64,000 bases of DNA from JBHIYN01 sp041984235 (GCA_041984235.1 JBHIYN010000010.1:124001-188000); one strand, 5' to 3'. Shown: positions 28,154 through 36,891, numbered from the stretch's first letter. Program-made: numbers and translations. Notes: generated by a model from the letters alone, not told the origin.

Positions 28154-29125
28154 TTATGCCCGTACCTGCAAAGATTTTTCTTGCGTTTCAGTCGCCTGGG
28201 CGCGAAACAGGCGCCGCGGCGCGACGCGTCCGTCGCCCAGTGCCTCGCCGACCCCGAGAAAGCGCTGGCCGGCGTCGTAAAGACGCAACAAACCCGCCCG
28301 CGGCGCACCCGGCGCCAGCACCGCCTGGCCACGCTCGAGGTAATGTGCGGCCTCGATCCCGAGCTGCAGCCGCGGCAGCGAGCGCAGGGCGCTGTCACTC
28401 GGCAGCAGCAGGGCGTCCAGCGCGGCCAGGCCGCCCGCTTCGAGGCGTTCCGCGAGGGTCTCCAGGTCGACGGCCGCGCGGCGTTCGAAGGGACCGGCCC
28501 CTTCGCGCCTGAGGCCCGATACGTAGGCGCCACAGCCGAGCACCTCGCCGAGGTCCTCGGCCAGGGTGCGCACGTAAGTGCCCTTGGAGCAGCGGATGTC
28601 GACCACCGCGCGCGCCTCGCTGAAGCTCAGCAGCTCGAAACGGTGAATACGCACACGGCGCCGCTCGCGCTCGACCTCGATACCGCGATGGGCCAGCTTG
28701 TACAGCGGGGTGCCGTCGCGCTTGAGCGCGGAATGCATCGGCGGCAACTGCTCGATCTCGCCGCGGAAGGCGCCCATGGCCGCGCTCACGGCCGCGGCAT
28801 CCAGGGCGTCGACCGGCGCGGTCTCTAGGGTCTCACCCTCGGCGTCGCCGGTGCTGGTACGGCGGCCGAAGGTGAATTCGGAGACGTAATGCTTGTCGGC
28901 GTCGAGCAGGAACTGGCAGACCTTGGTCGACTCGCCGAAGCACACCGGCAGCAGTCCGCTGGCGAGGACGTCGAGGTTACCGGTATGGCCGGCCTTGGCG
29001 GCCTGGAACAGGCGCTTGGCGCGCTGCAACGCCTGGTTGGAGCTGATGCCGACCGGCTTGTCCAGCAGCAGGATACCGTTGACGTCGCGGCCGCGGCGCC
29101 GGCGCCCGCCCTGGCGCCCGCTCAT
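28154..29125 (-). CDS. truB: tRNA pseudouridine(55) synthase
   Basis: TruB makes the universal pseudouridine 55 of the T-loop. The start at ATG 29125 gives 323 aa and overlaps the rbfA stop (ATGA). The N-terminal motif GILLLDKPVGISSNQAL is followed by the catalytic segment GHTGNLDVLASGLLPVC with Asp52. GNLDV replaces the more common GTLDP, but the Asp is kept. RCSKGTYVRTLAEDLGE and a C-terminal PUA-like region complete the family profile. Confidence 0.95.
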   Translation of the reverse strand: MSGRQGGRRRRGRDVNGILLLDKPVGISSNQALQRAKRLFQAAKAGHTGNLDVLASGLLPVCFGESTKVCQFLLDADKHYVSEFTFGRRTSTGDAEGETLETAPVDALDAAAVSAAMGAFRGEIEQLPPMHSALKRDGTPLYKLAHRGIEVERERRRVRIHRFELLSFSEARAVVDIRCSKGTYVRTLAEDLGEVLGCGAYVSGLRREGAGPFERRAAVDLETLAERLEAGGLAALDALLLPSDSALRSLPRLQLGIEAAHYLERGQAVLAPGAPRAGLLRLYDAGQRFLGVGEALGDGRVAPRRLFRAQATETQEKSLQVRA

Positions 29126-29484
29126 GCCCCGCCCTCCCCCGGCTGCCCGTCGAGCAGGCGCCGGATGCGATCGCCGCGCTCGATGGCGTCGTCGAGCCGG
29201 AAGTTCAGCACCGGCGTGCGCCGCGTGCGCAGGCTGTGGCCCAGGGTGCGCTGGAAGCCGGCCGCGCGCTCGCCCAGCTCGCGCACGAAGGCAGCGCGGT
29301 CCACGCCCTCGCCGAACACGCTGAGATTGACCCGCGCGTGGCACAGGTCCGGCGAGACGTCGACCTCGGTGATGGTCACCAGTGGTACGCCATGAGCGCG
29401 CGCGTACTCCGCCACCGGGGCGGCCAGCACACGCCGAATGGTCGACCGCACGCGGTCGATGCGGCTGAAGTCGCGTTCGCTCAC
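29122..29484 (-). CDS. rbfA: Ribosome-binding factor A
   Basis: RbfA is a KH-fold factor for late 30S maturation and cold adaptation. The best start is GTG 29484 (SERDFSRIDRVRSTIRRVL), giving 120 aa; the longer open frame upstream is the infB shadow. The core VPLVTITEVDVSPDLCHARVNLSVFG and the LRTRRTPVLNFRLDDAIERGDRI end are typical. It lies between infB (16-base gap) and truB (four-base overlap). Confidence 0.93.
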   Translation of the reverse strand: MSERDFSRIDRVRSTIRRVLAAPVAEYARAHGVPLVTITEVDVSPDLCHARVNLSVFGEGVDRAAFVRELGERAAGFQRTLGHSLRTRRTPVLNFRLDDAIERGDRIRRLLDGQPGEGGA

Positions 29485-29500
29485 GGGGACCGCTTCCGCG

Positions 29501-32062
29501 CTAGACGGTGCGTGCGACCTCGATGCGTTCGTAGACCTCGATCTGGTCACCGACCTTGACGTCGTTGTAGTTCTTGACGCCGATACCGCACTCGGTGCCG
29601 GCGCGAACCTCGGCGACGTCGTCCTTGAAGCGGCGCAGCGATTCGAGCTCGCCCTCGTAGACGACGACGTTGTCGCGCAGGACGCGGATCGGGTTGCTCC
29701 GCTTGACCACGCCTTCGGCGACGACGCAGCCGGCAATCGCGCCCAGTGCGGAGGAACGGAAGACGTCACGAACCTCGGCAATGCCGATGATGTTCTCGCG
29801 GATCTCCGGCGACAGCAGGCCGTTGATGGCAGCCTTGACGTCGTCGATGACGTCGTAGATGACGCTGTAGTAGCGCAGGTCCAGGCCCTCGTCCTCGACC
29901 AGCTTGCGTGCGGCGGCGTCAGCGCGCACGTTGAAGCCGATGATCGAGGCCTTGGAAGCCATCGCCAGGTTGACGTCGGATTCGTTGATGCCGCCGACCC
30001 CGCTGGACACCAGGTCCACACGCACCTCGTCGGTACCGAGGCTGGTCAGGGCATCGGACAGCGCTTCGCACGAGCCCTGTACGTCCGCCTTCAGCAGCAC
30101 GCGCACCGAGGACTGCTCGCCCTCCTGCATCTGCGCGAACATGTTTTCGAGCTTCGCCGCCTGCTGGCGCGCGAGGCGCGATTCGCGATCCTTCTCGATG
30201 CGGAAGGCGGCGATCTCGCGCGCCTGCCGATCGTCGGCGACCACGGTCGCCTCGTCGCCCGCGTTGGGCGTGCCGGACAGACCGAGGATCTCCACCGGCT
30301 CGCTGGGGCCGGCTTCCTCGAGCTGGTTGCCGAAGGCGTCGGTCATGGCACGGACCCGTCCGTACTCGGCCCCGGTCAGCAGGATGTCGCCGCGCTTGAG
30401 GCGGCCGCTCTGCACCAGCACCGTGGCCACCGGGCCGCGTCCCTTGTCGAGCCGCGACTCCACCACCGTGCCGCGCGCGGCACCTTCGGCGGGCGCCTTG
30501 AGCTCCTGCACCTCGGCCAGCAGCGCGATCGCCTCGAGCAGGTTGTCGATGCCTTCGCCGGTCTTGGCCGAGACGTTGATGAACTGGGTGTCTCCACCCC
30601 AGTCCTCGGGGATCACCTCGCGGTTGGCCAGCTCCTGCTTGATGCGATCGGGCTGGGCCTCGGGCTTGTCAATCTTGTTGACGGCCACGATCAGCGGTAC
30701 CTCGCCGGCGCGGGCGTGCTTGACCGCCTCCTCCGTCTGCGGCATCACACCGTCGTCGGCGGCGACCACCAGGATCACGATGTCGGTGACCTTGGCCCCG
30801 CGTGCGCGCATGGCAGTGAACGCGGCGTGGCCGGGCGTGTCGAGGAAGGTAATCGGACCGGCATCGGTATCCACCCGGTAGGCACCGATGTGCTGGGTGA
30901 TGCCGCCGGCTTCACCGGCCGCGACGCGCGAGTCGCGAATGAAATCGAGCAGCGAGGTCTTGCCGTGGTCGACGTGGCCCATGATGGTCACGACCGGCGC
31001 CCGCGGCATCAGCTCGCCCTGCTCGACCTCGACCTCGCGCAGCGATTCCTCGATCGCGTTCTCGCGCACGACCTTGGGCCGGTGCCCCATCTCCTCGACC
31101 ACGATGGTGGCCGTTTCCTGGTCGAGAATCTGGTTGATGGTCGCCATGGTGCCGAGGCTCATCATGATCTTGATGACCTCGGCCGCCTTGACCGACATGC
31201 GCTGGGCGAGGTCGGCCACGGTGATGCTTTCGGGGATGGTGACGTCGCGCACGACGGGTGCCGTAGGCCGCTCGAAACCGTGCTTGGAGCTGCCACCGGA
31301 CAGTGTGCGGCGCGTGCTCGGACGTTTGCGCCGGCGCCCGGACTTGTCGCTCGCGACGTGCAGCTCGCGGCGACCGGAACGTCCGCCGTCGCGCTCGTCG
31401 CGCTCGCGACCCTTGCCCTTGGCGGCCTTCTTCTTCTCCGGCGCCGGTGGCGCCTTGGCCGGCGCGGGCGCGGGCTGTGCCGCGGCCTCTACCGCAACCG
31501 CGGCCGCGGCGGCCGCTTCGGCGGCGGCGCGTGCCTCGGACTCGGCGCGCTCCTTCTCCTCGGCCGCGCGGCGCTCGGCTTCCTCGCGTTCGCGTTCCTC
31601 CGCTTCCTGGCGCGCACGCTCCTCCGCGATGCGCTGCTCCTCGGCCTGGCGCACTGCCTCTTCCTCGGCCTTGATGCGATCGCGCTCCGCGGTCTCCTTC
31701 TCGATGCGCGCCGCTTCCTCTTCGGCCACCACGCTGCGCTTGACGTAGGTGCGCTTCTTGCGAACCTCGACACTGACCGTCTTCGCCGGTGCGACGCCGC
31801 GCGTGCGCAGGCGACCGCGCTCGGCCGGCACCTTGAGCTCGCTCACCGTCTTGCGCTTGAGCGTGATCTTGGCCGGCTCGCTCGCCGCCTCGTTCTTGCC
31901 GTGCATCTTGCGCAGGTAAGACAGGAGCTGACTCTTCTCGTCATCGGAGATGGTGTCTTCAGGGGCCTTGGACGGCAGGCCGGCCTCGGACAACTGCTGC
32001 ACCAGGCGGTCGACGGAGATCCCGACCACCCCGGCGAACTGTTGAACGGTCACTTCAGCCAT
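29501..32062 (-). CDS. infB: Translation initiation factor IF-2
   Basis: IF-2 is the GTPase that brings fMet-tRNA to the 30S and drives subunit joining. The 853-aa protein has an IF2-N domain (residues 3-55), a highly charged Glu/Arg/Ala coiled coil (about 113-185), a second IF2-N-like domain (about 277-330) and the G domain with GHVDHGKT at 362-369, DTPGHAAF and NKIDKPEA, followed by domains II-IV. Its first codons overlap the nusA end by eight bases. The initiator tRNA it recognises is encoded at the head of the same operon. Confidence 0.97.
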   Translation of the reverse strand: MAEVTVQQFAGVVGISVDRLVQQLSEAGLPSKAPEDTISDDEKSQLLSYLRKMHGKNEAASEPAKITLKRKTVSELKVPAERGRLRTRGVAPAKTVSVEVRKKRTYVKRSVVAEEEAARIEKETAERDRIKAEEEAVRQAEEQRIAEERARQEAEEREREEAERRAAEEKERAESEARAAAEAAAAAAVAVEAAAQPAPAPAKAPPAPEKKKAAKGKGRERDERDGGRSGRRELHVASDKSGRRRKRPSTRRTLSGGSSKHGFERPTAPVVRDVTIPESITVADLAQRMSVKAAEVIKIMMSLGTMATINQILDQETATIVVEEMGHRPKVVRENAIEESLREVEVEQGELMPRAPVVTIMGHVDHGKTSLLDFIRDSRVAAGEAGGITQHIGAYRVDTDAGPITFLDTPGHAAFTAMRARGAKVTDIVILVVAADDGVMPQTEEAVKHARAGEVPLIVAVNKIDKPEAQPDRIKQELANREVIPEDWGGDTQFINVSAKTGEGIDNLLEAIALLAEVQELKAPAEGAARGTVVESRLDKGRGPVATVLVQSGRLKRGDILLTGAEYGRVRAMTDAFGNQLEEAGPSEPVEILGLSGTPNAGDEATVVADDRQAREIAAFRIEKDRESRLARQQAAKLENMFAQMQEGEQSSVRVLLKADVQGSCEALSDALTSLGTDEVRVDLVSSGVGGINESDVNLAMASKASIIGFNVRADAAARKLVEDEGLDLRYYSVIYDVIDDVKAAINGLLSPEIRENIIGIAEVRDVFRSSALGAIAGCVVAEGVVKRSNPIRVLRDNVVVYEGELESLRRFKDDVAEVRAGTECGIGVKNYNDVKVGDQIEVYERIEVARTV

Positions 32063-33653
32063 CGACGCTCACCTCACTCTGCGAATTGTCTTCGGCCTCG
32101 GCGAACCACGGCTCGCGGGCCTTCATGATCAGGGCCGCGGCCTTGTCCTGGTCGATGTCACCGAGCTCCAGCAGCTCGTCAACCGACTGCTCGGCGAGGT
32201 CGTCCATGGTGACGATGCCGGCGGCGGCAAGACGGAAGGCGAGATCCTCCTCCATGCCCTCCATGCCGAGCAGGTCGTCCGCCGGCCGCGCGTCGCCGAT
32301 CTTCTCCTCGTTCGCAATCGCCCGCGTCAGCAGCAGGTCCTTGGCACGCTGGCGCAGCTCGGCGACCAGCGCCTCGTCGAACTCCTCGATGTCGACCATC
32401 TCCTGCTCCGGCACGTAGGCGACCTCCTCGATCGAGGTGAAGCCCTCCTGGACCAGGATGCTGGCGACCTCCTCGTCGACGTCGAGCAGCTCCATGAAGG
32501 TCTGCTGGTTCTTGCCCAGCTCCTCTTCGCTCTTGCGCTCGGCCTCGGACTCGGTCATGACGTTGAGCTCCCAGCCGGTAAGCTGGCTGGCGAGGCGCAC
32601 GTTCTGGCCGTTGCGGCCAATCGCCTGCGAGAGCTGGTCCTCGACCACCGCGACGTCCATGGTGTGGGTATCCTCGTCGACCAGGATCGAGACCACCTCG
32701 GCCGGCGACATCGCATTGATCACGAACTGCGCCGGGTTCTCGTCCCACAGGATGATATCGACGCGCTCGCCGGACAGCTCGTTGGAGACCGCCTGCACGC
32801 GCGAGCCGCGCATGCCGACGCAGGCGCCCACCGGGTCGATGCGCTGGTCCTTGCTGCGCACCGCGATCTTGGCGCGCAGCCCCGGGTCGCGGGCGGCGGC
32901 GAGCACGTCGATGACGCCTTCGCCGATCTCCGGCACTTCGAGCTTGAACAGCTCGATCAACAGCTCCTTGCAGGTGCGACTGACGAAGAGCTGCGGCCCG
33001 CGCTTCTCCGCGCGCACGTCGAACAGGTAGCCGCGTATACGGTCGCCGGAGCGCGTCAGTTCGCGTGGAATGAGCTGGTCCTTGGTGATGACCGCCTCGG
33101 CGTTGCCGCCGAGGTCGATGAACACGCTGCCGCGCTCGACCCGTTTGACCACGCCCATCACCAGTTCGCCGACGCGGTCCTGGTAGGCCTCGACCACCTG
33201 CGCGCGCTCGGCCTCGCGCACTTTCTGCACGATGACCTGCTTCGCGGTCTGCGCAGCGATGCGACCGAAGGCCGCCGCCTCCAGCGGCTCCTCTATATAG
33301 TCACCCGGCCCCAGCGCGGGATCGCGCTGGCGCGCGTCGGCGAGCCAGATCTGGCGGTCGGGATAGGGCAACTCGCCGGCCGCGATCATGGCGGCGGCTT
33401 CGGCAGCCTCCTCGTAGCCCTCGTCCTCGGGGTCGAGCTCGGGCTCCTGCTCGGGGTCGATGACCTCCCAGCGCCGGAAAGCCTGGTAGCTGCCGTCGTT
33501 GCGGTCGATCGCCACGCGGCATTCGATGTCCTGCTCGAAGCGCTTCTTGGTCGCACTGGCCAGGGCCGCCTCCAGGGCTTCGAAGATGATGTCCTTGCCG
33601 ACTCCCTTTTCGTTCGAAACGACATCGACAACCGTAAGAATTTCTCTGTCCAT
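32055..33653 (-). CDS. nusA: Transcription termination/antitermination factor NusA
   Basis: NusA binds RNA polymerase and controls pausing, termination and rrn antitermination. The 532-aa protein has the N-terminal domain (1-150 with REILTVVDVVSNEKGVGKD), S1 (VMGVVKRVERGSVFIDLGGNAE), two KH domains (VGACVGMRGSRVQAVSNEL and AIGRNGQNVRLASQL) and two C-terminal acidic repeats. It is about 37 aa longer than E. coli NusA. Most of this is an acidic/Ala insert of roughly 27 residues after QAFRRWEVIDPE in the N-terminal domain. Confidence 0.96.
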   Translation of the reverse strand: MDREILTVVDVVSNEKGVGKDIIFEALEAALASATKKRFEQDIECRVAIDRNDGSYQAFRRWEVIDPEQEPELDPEDEGYEEAAEAAAMIAAGELPYPDRQIWLADARQRDPALGPGDYIEEPLEAAAFGRIAAQTAKQVIVQKVREAERAQVVEAYQDRVGELVMGVVKRVERGSVFIDLGGNAEAVITKDQLIPRELTRSGDRIRGYLFDVRAEKRGPQLFVSRTCKELLIELFKLEVPEIGEGVIDVLAAARDPGLRAKIAVRSKDQRIDPVGACVGMRGSRVQAVSNELSGERVDIILWDENPAQFVINAMSPAEVVSILVDEDTHTMDVAVVEDQLSQAIGRNGQNVRLASQLTGWELNVMTESEAERKSEEELGKNQQTFMELLDVDEEVASILVQEGFTSIEEVAYVPEQEMVDIEEFDEALVAELRQRAKDLLLTRAIANEEKIGDARPADDLLGMEGMEEDLAFRLAAAGIVTMDDLAEQSVDELLELGDIDQDKAAALIMKAREPWFAEAEDNSQSEVSVDG

Positions 33654-33664
33654 CAGTCGGTTAC

Positions 33665-34156
33665 CTAAGCTTTAGGGCCCTGTCCGCGGGTCCCGGGAGG
33701 CGGCGTGGCGGAGCCGTCCCAGACCAGTTGCGAGCGCTCGATATCGGCGAACGGCACCTGGAAGGCTTCGCCGTCGACTTCCACCACGATGCCCTCTGCG
33801 CCCACTTCGCGCAGCGCGCCGGCCAGGCGGCGGCGGCCGTTGACCAGGTTGCGCAGGCGCACGCGCACCTGCTCGCCGACGAAGCGGCGGTGCTGCTCGA
33901 GGGTGAACAGCGGGCGTTCGATGCCCGGCGAGGACACTTCCAGCGTGTAGTCGCCGCGCACGGCCTGCTCCGCATCGAGCACGTCGCTGACCTGGCGGCT
34001 GACCTTTTCGCAGTCGTCGACGGTGATGCCGGCTTCCTGATCGATGTACAGACGCAGCAGCACGGCGTCCCCGCTACGGCCGCGCTCGATGCCGAGCAAC
34101 TCGTAACCGAGACCGTGCACCGTGGGCGCCAGCAATTCGACCAGCCTGTCTGCCAA
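33665..34156 (-). CDS. rimP: Ribosome maturation factor RimP
   Basis: RimP helps assemble the 30S central pseudoknot. No ATG is well placed. TTG 34156 (ADRLVELLAPTVHGLGYELLGIE) has a GGAG Shine-Dalgarno eight bases upstream and gives 163 aa, with the RimP core RLYIDQEAGITVDDCEKVSRQVSDVLD and LEVSSPGIERPLF. The longer frame would run back through the terminator into the tRNA. It is the first protein gene of the rimP-nusA-infB operon. Confidence 0.93.
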   Translation of the reverse strand: MADRLVELLAPTVHGLGYELLGIERGRSGDAVLLRLYIDQEAGITVDDCEKVSRQVSDVLDAEQAVRGDYTLEVSSPGIERPLFTLEQHRRFVGEQVRVRLRNLVNGRRRLAGALREVGAEGIVVEVDGEAFQVPFADIERSQLVWDGSATPPPGTRGQGPKA

Positions 34157-34174
34157 GCGTTTATCTCCGTCCCA

Positions 34175-34208
34175 AAATAAAAAGCCCCGATTACCCGGGG
34201 CCTTTTCT
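34175..34208 (-). terminator. Rho-independent terminator between tRNA-fMet and rimP
   Basis: On the minus strand a GCCCCG/CGGGGC stem (extended by A/T pairs) with a six-base loop is followed by TTTTTATTTT. It lies 32 bases after the tRNA 3' end and 19 bases before the rimP TTG. It would stop most transcripts after the tRNA and leave rimP-nusA-infB to read-through or antitermination. Confidence 0.8.
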
Positions 34209-34240
34209 TGAGAGCCCCCCTGACACGAGGTCTCTCGATG

Positions 34241-34317
34241 TGGTAGCGGGGGCAGGATTTGAACCTGCGACCTTCGGGTTATGAGCCCGACGAGCTGCCA
34301 GACTGCTCCACCCCGCA
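34241..34317 (-). tRNA. metY: Initiator tRNA-fMet (CAT)
   Basis: This 77-base gene with encoded CCA has a CAT anticodon, three consecutive G-C pairs in the anticodon stem (GGG-CTCATAA-CCC), A11-T24-type D-stem features and an unpaired 1-72 position, all initiator hallmarks. The 1-72 pair is T-T, where E. coli has C-A. It stands at the head of rimP-nusA-infB exactly as metY does in E. coli. The body is otherwise nearly identical to E. coli fMet tRNA. Confidence 0.95.
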
Positions 34318-34329
34318 ATTGAGCGCGGC

Positions 34330-34358
34330 ATAATAGAGAGTCATGCCGGAATATTCAA
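34330..34358 (-). promoter_or_regulatory. Promoter for tRNA-fMet and the rimP-nusA-infB operon
   Basis: On the minus strand TTGAAT (34358-34353) and TATTAT (34335-34330) are 17 bases apart, with GCCGCGC as discriminator. The -10 box ends 12 bases before the tRNA 5' end. The -35 box overlaps the amrS stop codon (34357-34355). Confidence 0.75.
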
Positions 34359-35443
34359 GCCATCCCCATGGCGACCGGCTGGCGGCGGCGTCCCCAGGTG
34401 CCCGCCGCCGCGGCGAACACCCCGGCACACGCTGCATCGCACCGCGGGCAACGGCCGTCAGCGCTCAGCCGGTAGGCCTCGATGTCGTACCACGCACGCT
34501 GGATCAGGGTCTCGCCGCAGGCGTGGCAGGTGGTGCGATCCCCTTCCGGGTCGACGATGTTGCCCGTATAGACATGATGCAGACCCTGGTCGAGGGCGAC
34601 CTGACGCGCACGCCGCACACGCTCCGGCGGCGTCGCCGGCACGTCGCGCATCTTCCAGTCCGGGTGAAACGCGCTGAAATGCAGCGGCACGGCGGCGCCC
34701 AGGTGGTCGCGAATCCACGCCGCCATGCGCGCGACCTCGGCATCACTGTCGTTGTGCCCCGGGATCAGCAGGCAGGTGATCTCCAGCCAGGTATCGGTTT
34801 CACGGGCGACGTACTCCAGCGTCTCCAGCACCGGCGCCAGGCGGCCGCCCGCGACACGCCGGTAGAAATCGTCGGTGAAGGCCTTGAGGTCGACATTGGC
34901 CGCATCGATGTGGCGGAAGAACTCGCGCCGCGGCGCGTCACAGACGTAGCCGGCGGTGACCGCGACCGATTTCACGCCGCGCTCACGGCAGGCCAGCGCG
35001 ACGTCGATGGCATACTCGTGGAAGATGACCGGGTCGTTGTAGGTGAACGCGACGCTGGCGCAGCCGTGTGCCGCCGCCGCCGCGGCGATCGCCTGCGGCG
35101 TCGCGTCGGCAGCCAGGGTGTCGGTCTCGCGTGACTTGCTGATGTCCCAGTTCTGACAGAACTTGCACGCCAGGTTGCAGCCGGCGGTGCCGAACGAGAG
35201 CACCGCCGAGCCGGGCAGGAAGTGATTGAGCGGCTTCTTCTCGATCGGATCGACGCAGAAGCCGCTGGAACGCCCCCAGGAGGTCATCACCACCGCGCCA
35301 TCCTCACAGCCGCGCACGAAACACAGGCCGCGCTGGCCCTCGTGCAGGCGGCAGTGGCGCGGGCACAAATCGCACTGCACACGGCCATCGTCCAGCGCAT
35401 GCCAGTGGCGCGTGGCGACGACGTGGGAATCGGGCATGCTCAT
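34355..35443 (-). CDS. amrS: AmmeMemoRadiSam system radical SAM enzyme
   Basis: This 362-aa radical SAM protein has the cluster motif CNLACKFCQNWD near residues 89-99, preceded by a CDLCPRHC pair and followed by a C-terminal CHACGE...CPRCDAAC set for a further metal site. It resembles pyruvate-formate-lyase-activating enzymes but belongs to the AmrS family that travels with Memo and AMMECR1 proteins. It is divergent from amrB-amrA, separated by 86 bases. The reaction is not established from sequence; RNA or protein modification has been suggested for the system. Confidence 0.9.
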   Translation of the reverse strand: MSMPDSHVVATRHWHALDDGRVQCDLCPRHCRLHEGQRGLCFVRGCEDGAVVMTSWGRSSGFCVDPIEKKPLNHFLPGSAVLSFGTAGCNLACKFCQNWDISKSRETDTLAADATPQAIAAAAAAHGCASVAFTYNDPVIFHEYAIDVALACRERGVKSVAVTAGYVCDAPRREFFRHIDAANVDLKAFTDDFYRRVAGGRLAPVLETLEYVARETDTWLEITCLLIPGHNDSDAEVARMAAWIRDHLGAAVPLHFSAFHPDWKMRDVPATPPERVRRARQVALDQGLHHVYTGNIVDPEGDRTTCHACGETLIQRAWYDIEAYRLSADGRCPRCDAACAGVFAAAAGTWGRRRQPVAMGMA

Positions 35444-35529
35444 GGATCAGCCGGCCTGGGTCGAGGACTTGAAGCACAAGATGCGGCCATCATCTACTCT
35501 TTTCAATCATGCAACGGGAACGCCAGACC

Positions 35530-36318
35530 ATGTCGGAAGTCCGCCCCGCCGCGGTCGCCGGGCTGTTCTACGCGGGCGAACGCGCAGCGCTGCAGCGCGA
35601 CATCGACGCGCTGCTGGATCGGGTGCAGCCGCTCGCCGGCGAAGCACCGCGGGCGCTGATCGTGCCGCACGCCGGCTACGTCTACTCGGGCGCCGCGGCG
35701 GCGCAGGCTTACGCACGCCTGGCGCGCTGGCGAGCGCACTACCGGCGGGTGGTCATCCTGGGTCCGCCACACCGGGTCCCGGTGCGCGGCATGGCGGTCG
35801 ACGGCCATGCCCGCTTCGCCACCCCGCTGGGGGAGGTCGCGATCGACCGCGCGGCCTGCGCGGCCCTGTGCCTTGACCCGCAGGTCGCTGTCGACGATGC
35901 GGCGCATGCCGCCGAGCACGCCATCGAGGTGCAGCTGCCGTTCCTGCAGACGGTGCTGGATGACTTCACCCTGGTGCCGCTGCTGGTCGGCGATCTCGCG
36001 CCGGCCGCGGTCGCGGCGGCGGTCGCTCCCTGGTGGGACGACCCGCAGACCCTGCTGCTGGTCAGCTCCGACCTCAGCCACTTCCTCGATTACGACGCCG
36101 CGCGGGCGCGCGACGCGGCCACCGACGCCGCCATCATGGCCCTCGATGCCGACGTCATCGGACCCGCCCGGGCGTGCGGCTGCCGAGCCCTCAACGGCTT
36201 GCTGTACCTCGCCCGCCAGCGCGGTGCAGACATCGAGCGCCTCGCGCTGTGCAACTCCGGCGACAGTGCCGGTGATCGCGATCGCGTGGTCGGCTACGCC
36301 GCCTACGCGCTGACCTGA
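35530..36318 (+). CDS. amrB: AmmeMemoRadiSam system protein B (MEMO1 family)
   Basis: The 262-aa protein from ATG 35530 (MSEVRPAAVAGLFYAG) has the MEMO fold related to class III extradiol dioxygenases: LIVPHAGYVYSGAAAAQAY, VILGPPHR, EHAIEVQLPFLQ and VSSDLSHFLDY. The His, Asp and Cys (ALCNSGDSAG) metal-site residues of Memo are visible. An ATG seven codons earlier (35509) is possible. It is followed three bases later by amrA and is divergent from amrS. Confidence 0.9.
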   Translation: MSEVRPAAVAGLFYAGERAALQRDIDALLDRVQPLAGEAPRALIVPHAGYVYSGAAAAQAYARLARWRAHYRRVVILGPPHRVPVRGMAVDGHARFATPLGEVAIDRAACAALCLDPQVAVDDAAHAAEHAIEVQLPFLQTVLDDFTLVPLLVGDLAPAAVAAAVAPWWDDPQTLLLVSSDLSHFLDYDAARARDAATDAAIMALDADVIGPARACGCRALNGLLYLARQRGADIERLALCNSGDSAGDRDRVVGYAAYALT

Positions 36319-36321
36319 CCG

Positions 36322-36888
36322 ATGCTCAGCGGCCGCCACCTCGAGGACCTCGCACGCTTCGCCGCGCAGACCGTGCTGGCCGCGGTCGACGGGCACGCCG
36401 ACCCCGTACTGTCCTCAGCGGACCCGGTATTCGAGCAACCCGGGGCGTGTTTCGTCAGCCTGCACCAGGGCGCCCGCCTGCGTGGCTGCATCGGTACGCT
36501 TGCAGCCTGGCGCCCGCTGCTCGAGGACACCGCCGCCAACGCCCGCGCGGCAGCCCTGCGCGATCCGCGCTTCCCCCCGCTGACCGCGGCCGAAGTGCGT
36601 CATACCGAGATCGAGGTCTCGGTACTGGATACGCCGGCGGCGATGCAGTTCGACAGCGAGGACGATTTCTTCCGCCAGCTGCGCCCCGGTGTCGACGGCC
36701 TCGTCGTCACGCACGGCGATCGGCGCGCAACCTACCTGCCCGCGGTCTGGGCGCAGCTCCCCGATCCGCGCAAGTTCGTCGCCGAGCTGCGGCGCAAGGC
36801 CGGCATCGCACCCGGCGTGCCGCTGACGGCGCTGGCGGTGGAACGTTACCAGACGCACATCTCGCCCGCGCTGCCGCTGACGGCCTGA
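36322..36888 (+). CDS. amrA: AmmeMemoRadiSam system protein A (AMMECR1 family)
   Basis: This 188-aa protein is an AMMECR1-domain protein, shown by the signature block GACFVSLHQGARLRGCIGTL with a conserved Cys, then DPRFPPLTAAEVRHTEIEVSVL and a C-terminal FVAELRRKAGIAPG. It is cytoplasmic, with no signal or membrane segment. It completes the AmmeMemoRadiSam trio and is coupled to amrB. Confidence 0.9.
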   Translation: MLSGRHLEDLARFAAQTVLAAVDGHADPVLSSADPVFEQPGACFVSLHQGARLRGCIGTLAAWRPLLEDTAANARAAALRDPRFPPLTAAEVRHTEIEVSVLDTPAAMQFDSEDDFFRQLRPGVDGLVVTHGDRRATYLPAVWAQLPDPRKFVAELRRKAGIAPGVPLTALAVERYQTHISPALPLTA

Positions 36889-36891
36889 AGC

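Noticed and set aside
29438..32128. 896-codon open frame on the plus strand
   Set aside because: Antisense to infB, which has full GTPase motifs. The translation is low-complexity His/Asp/Leu-rich and has no recognisable domain.
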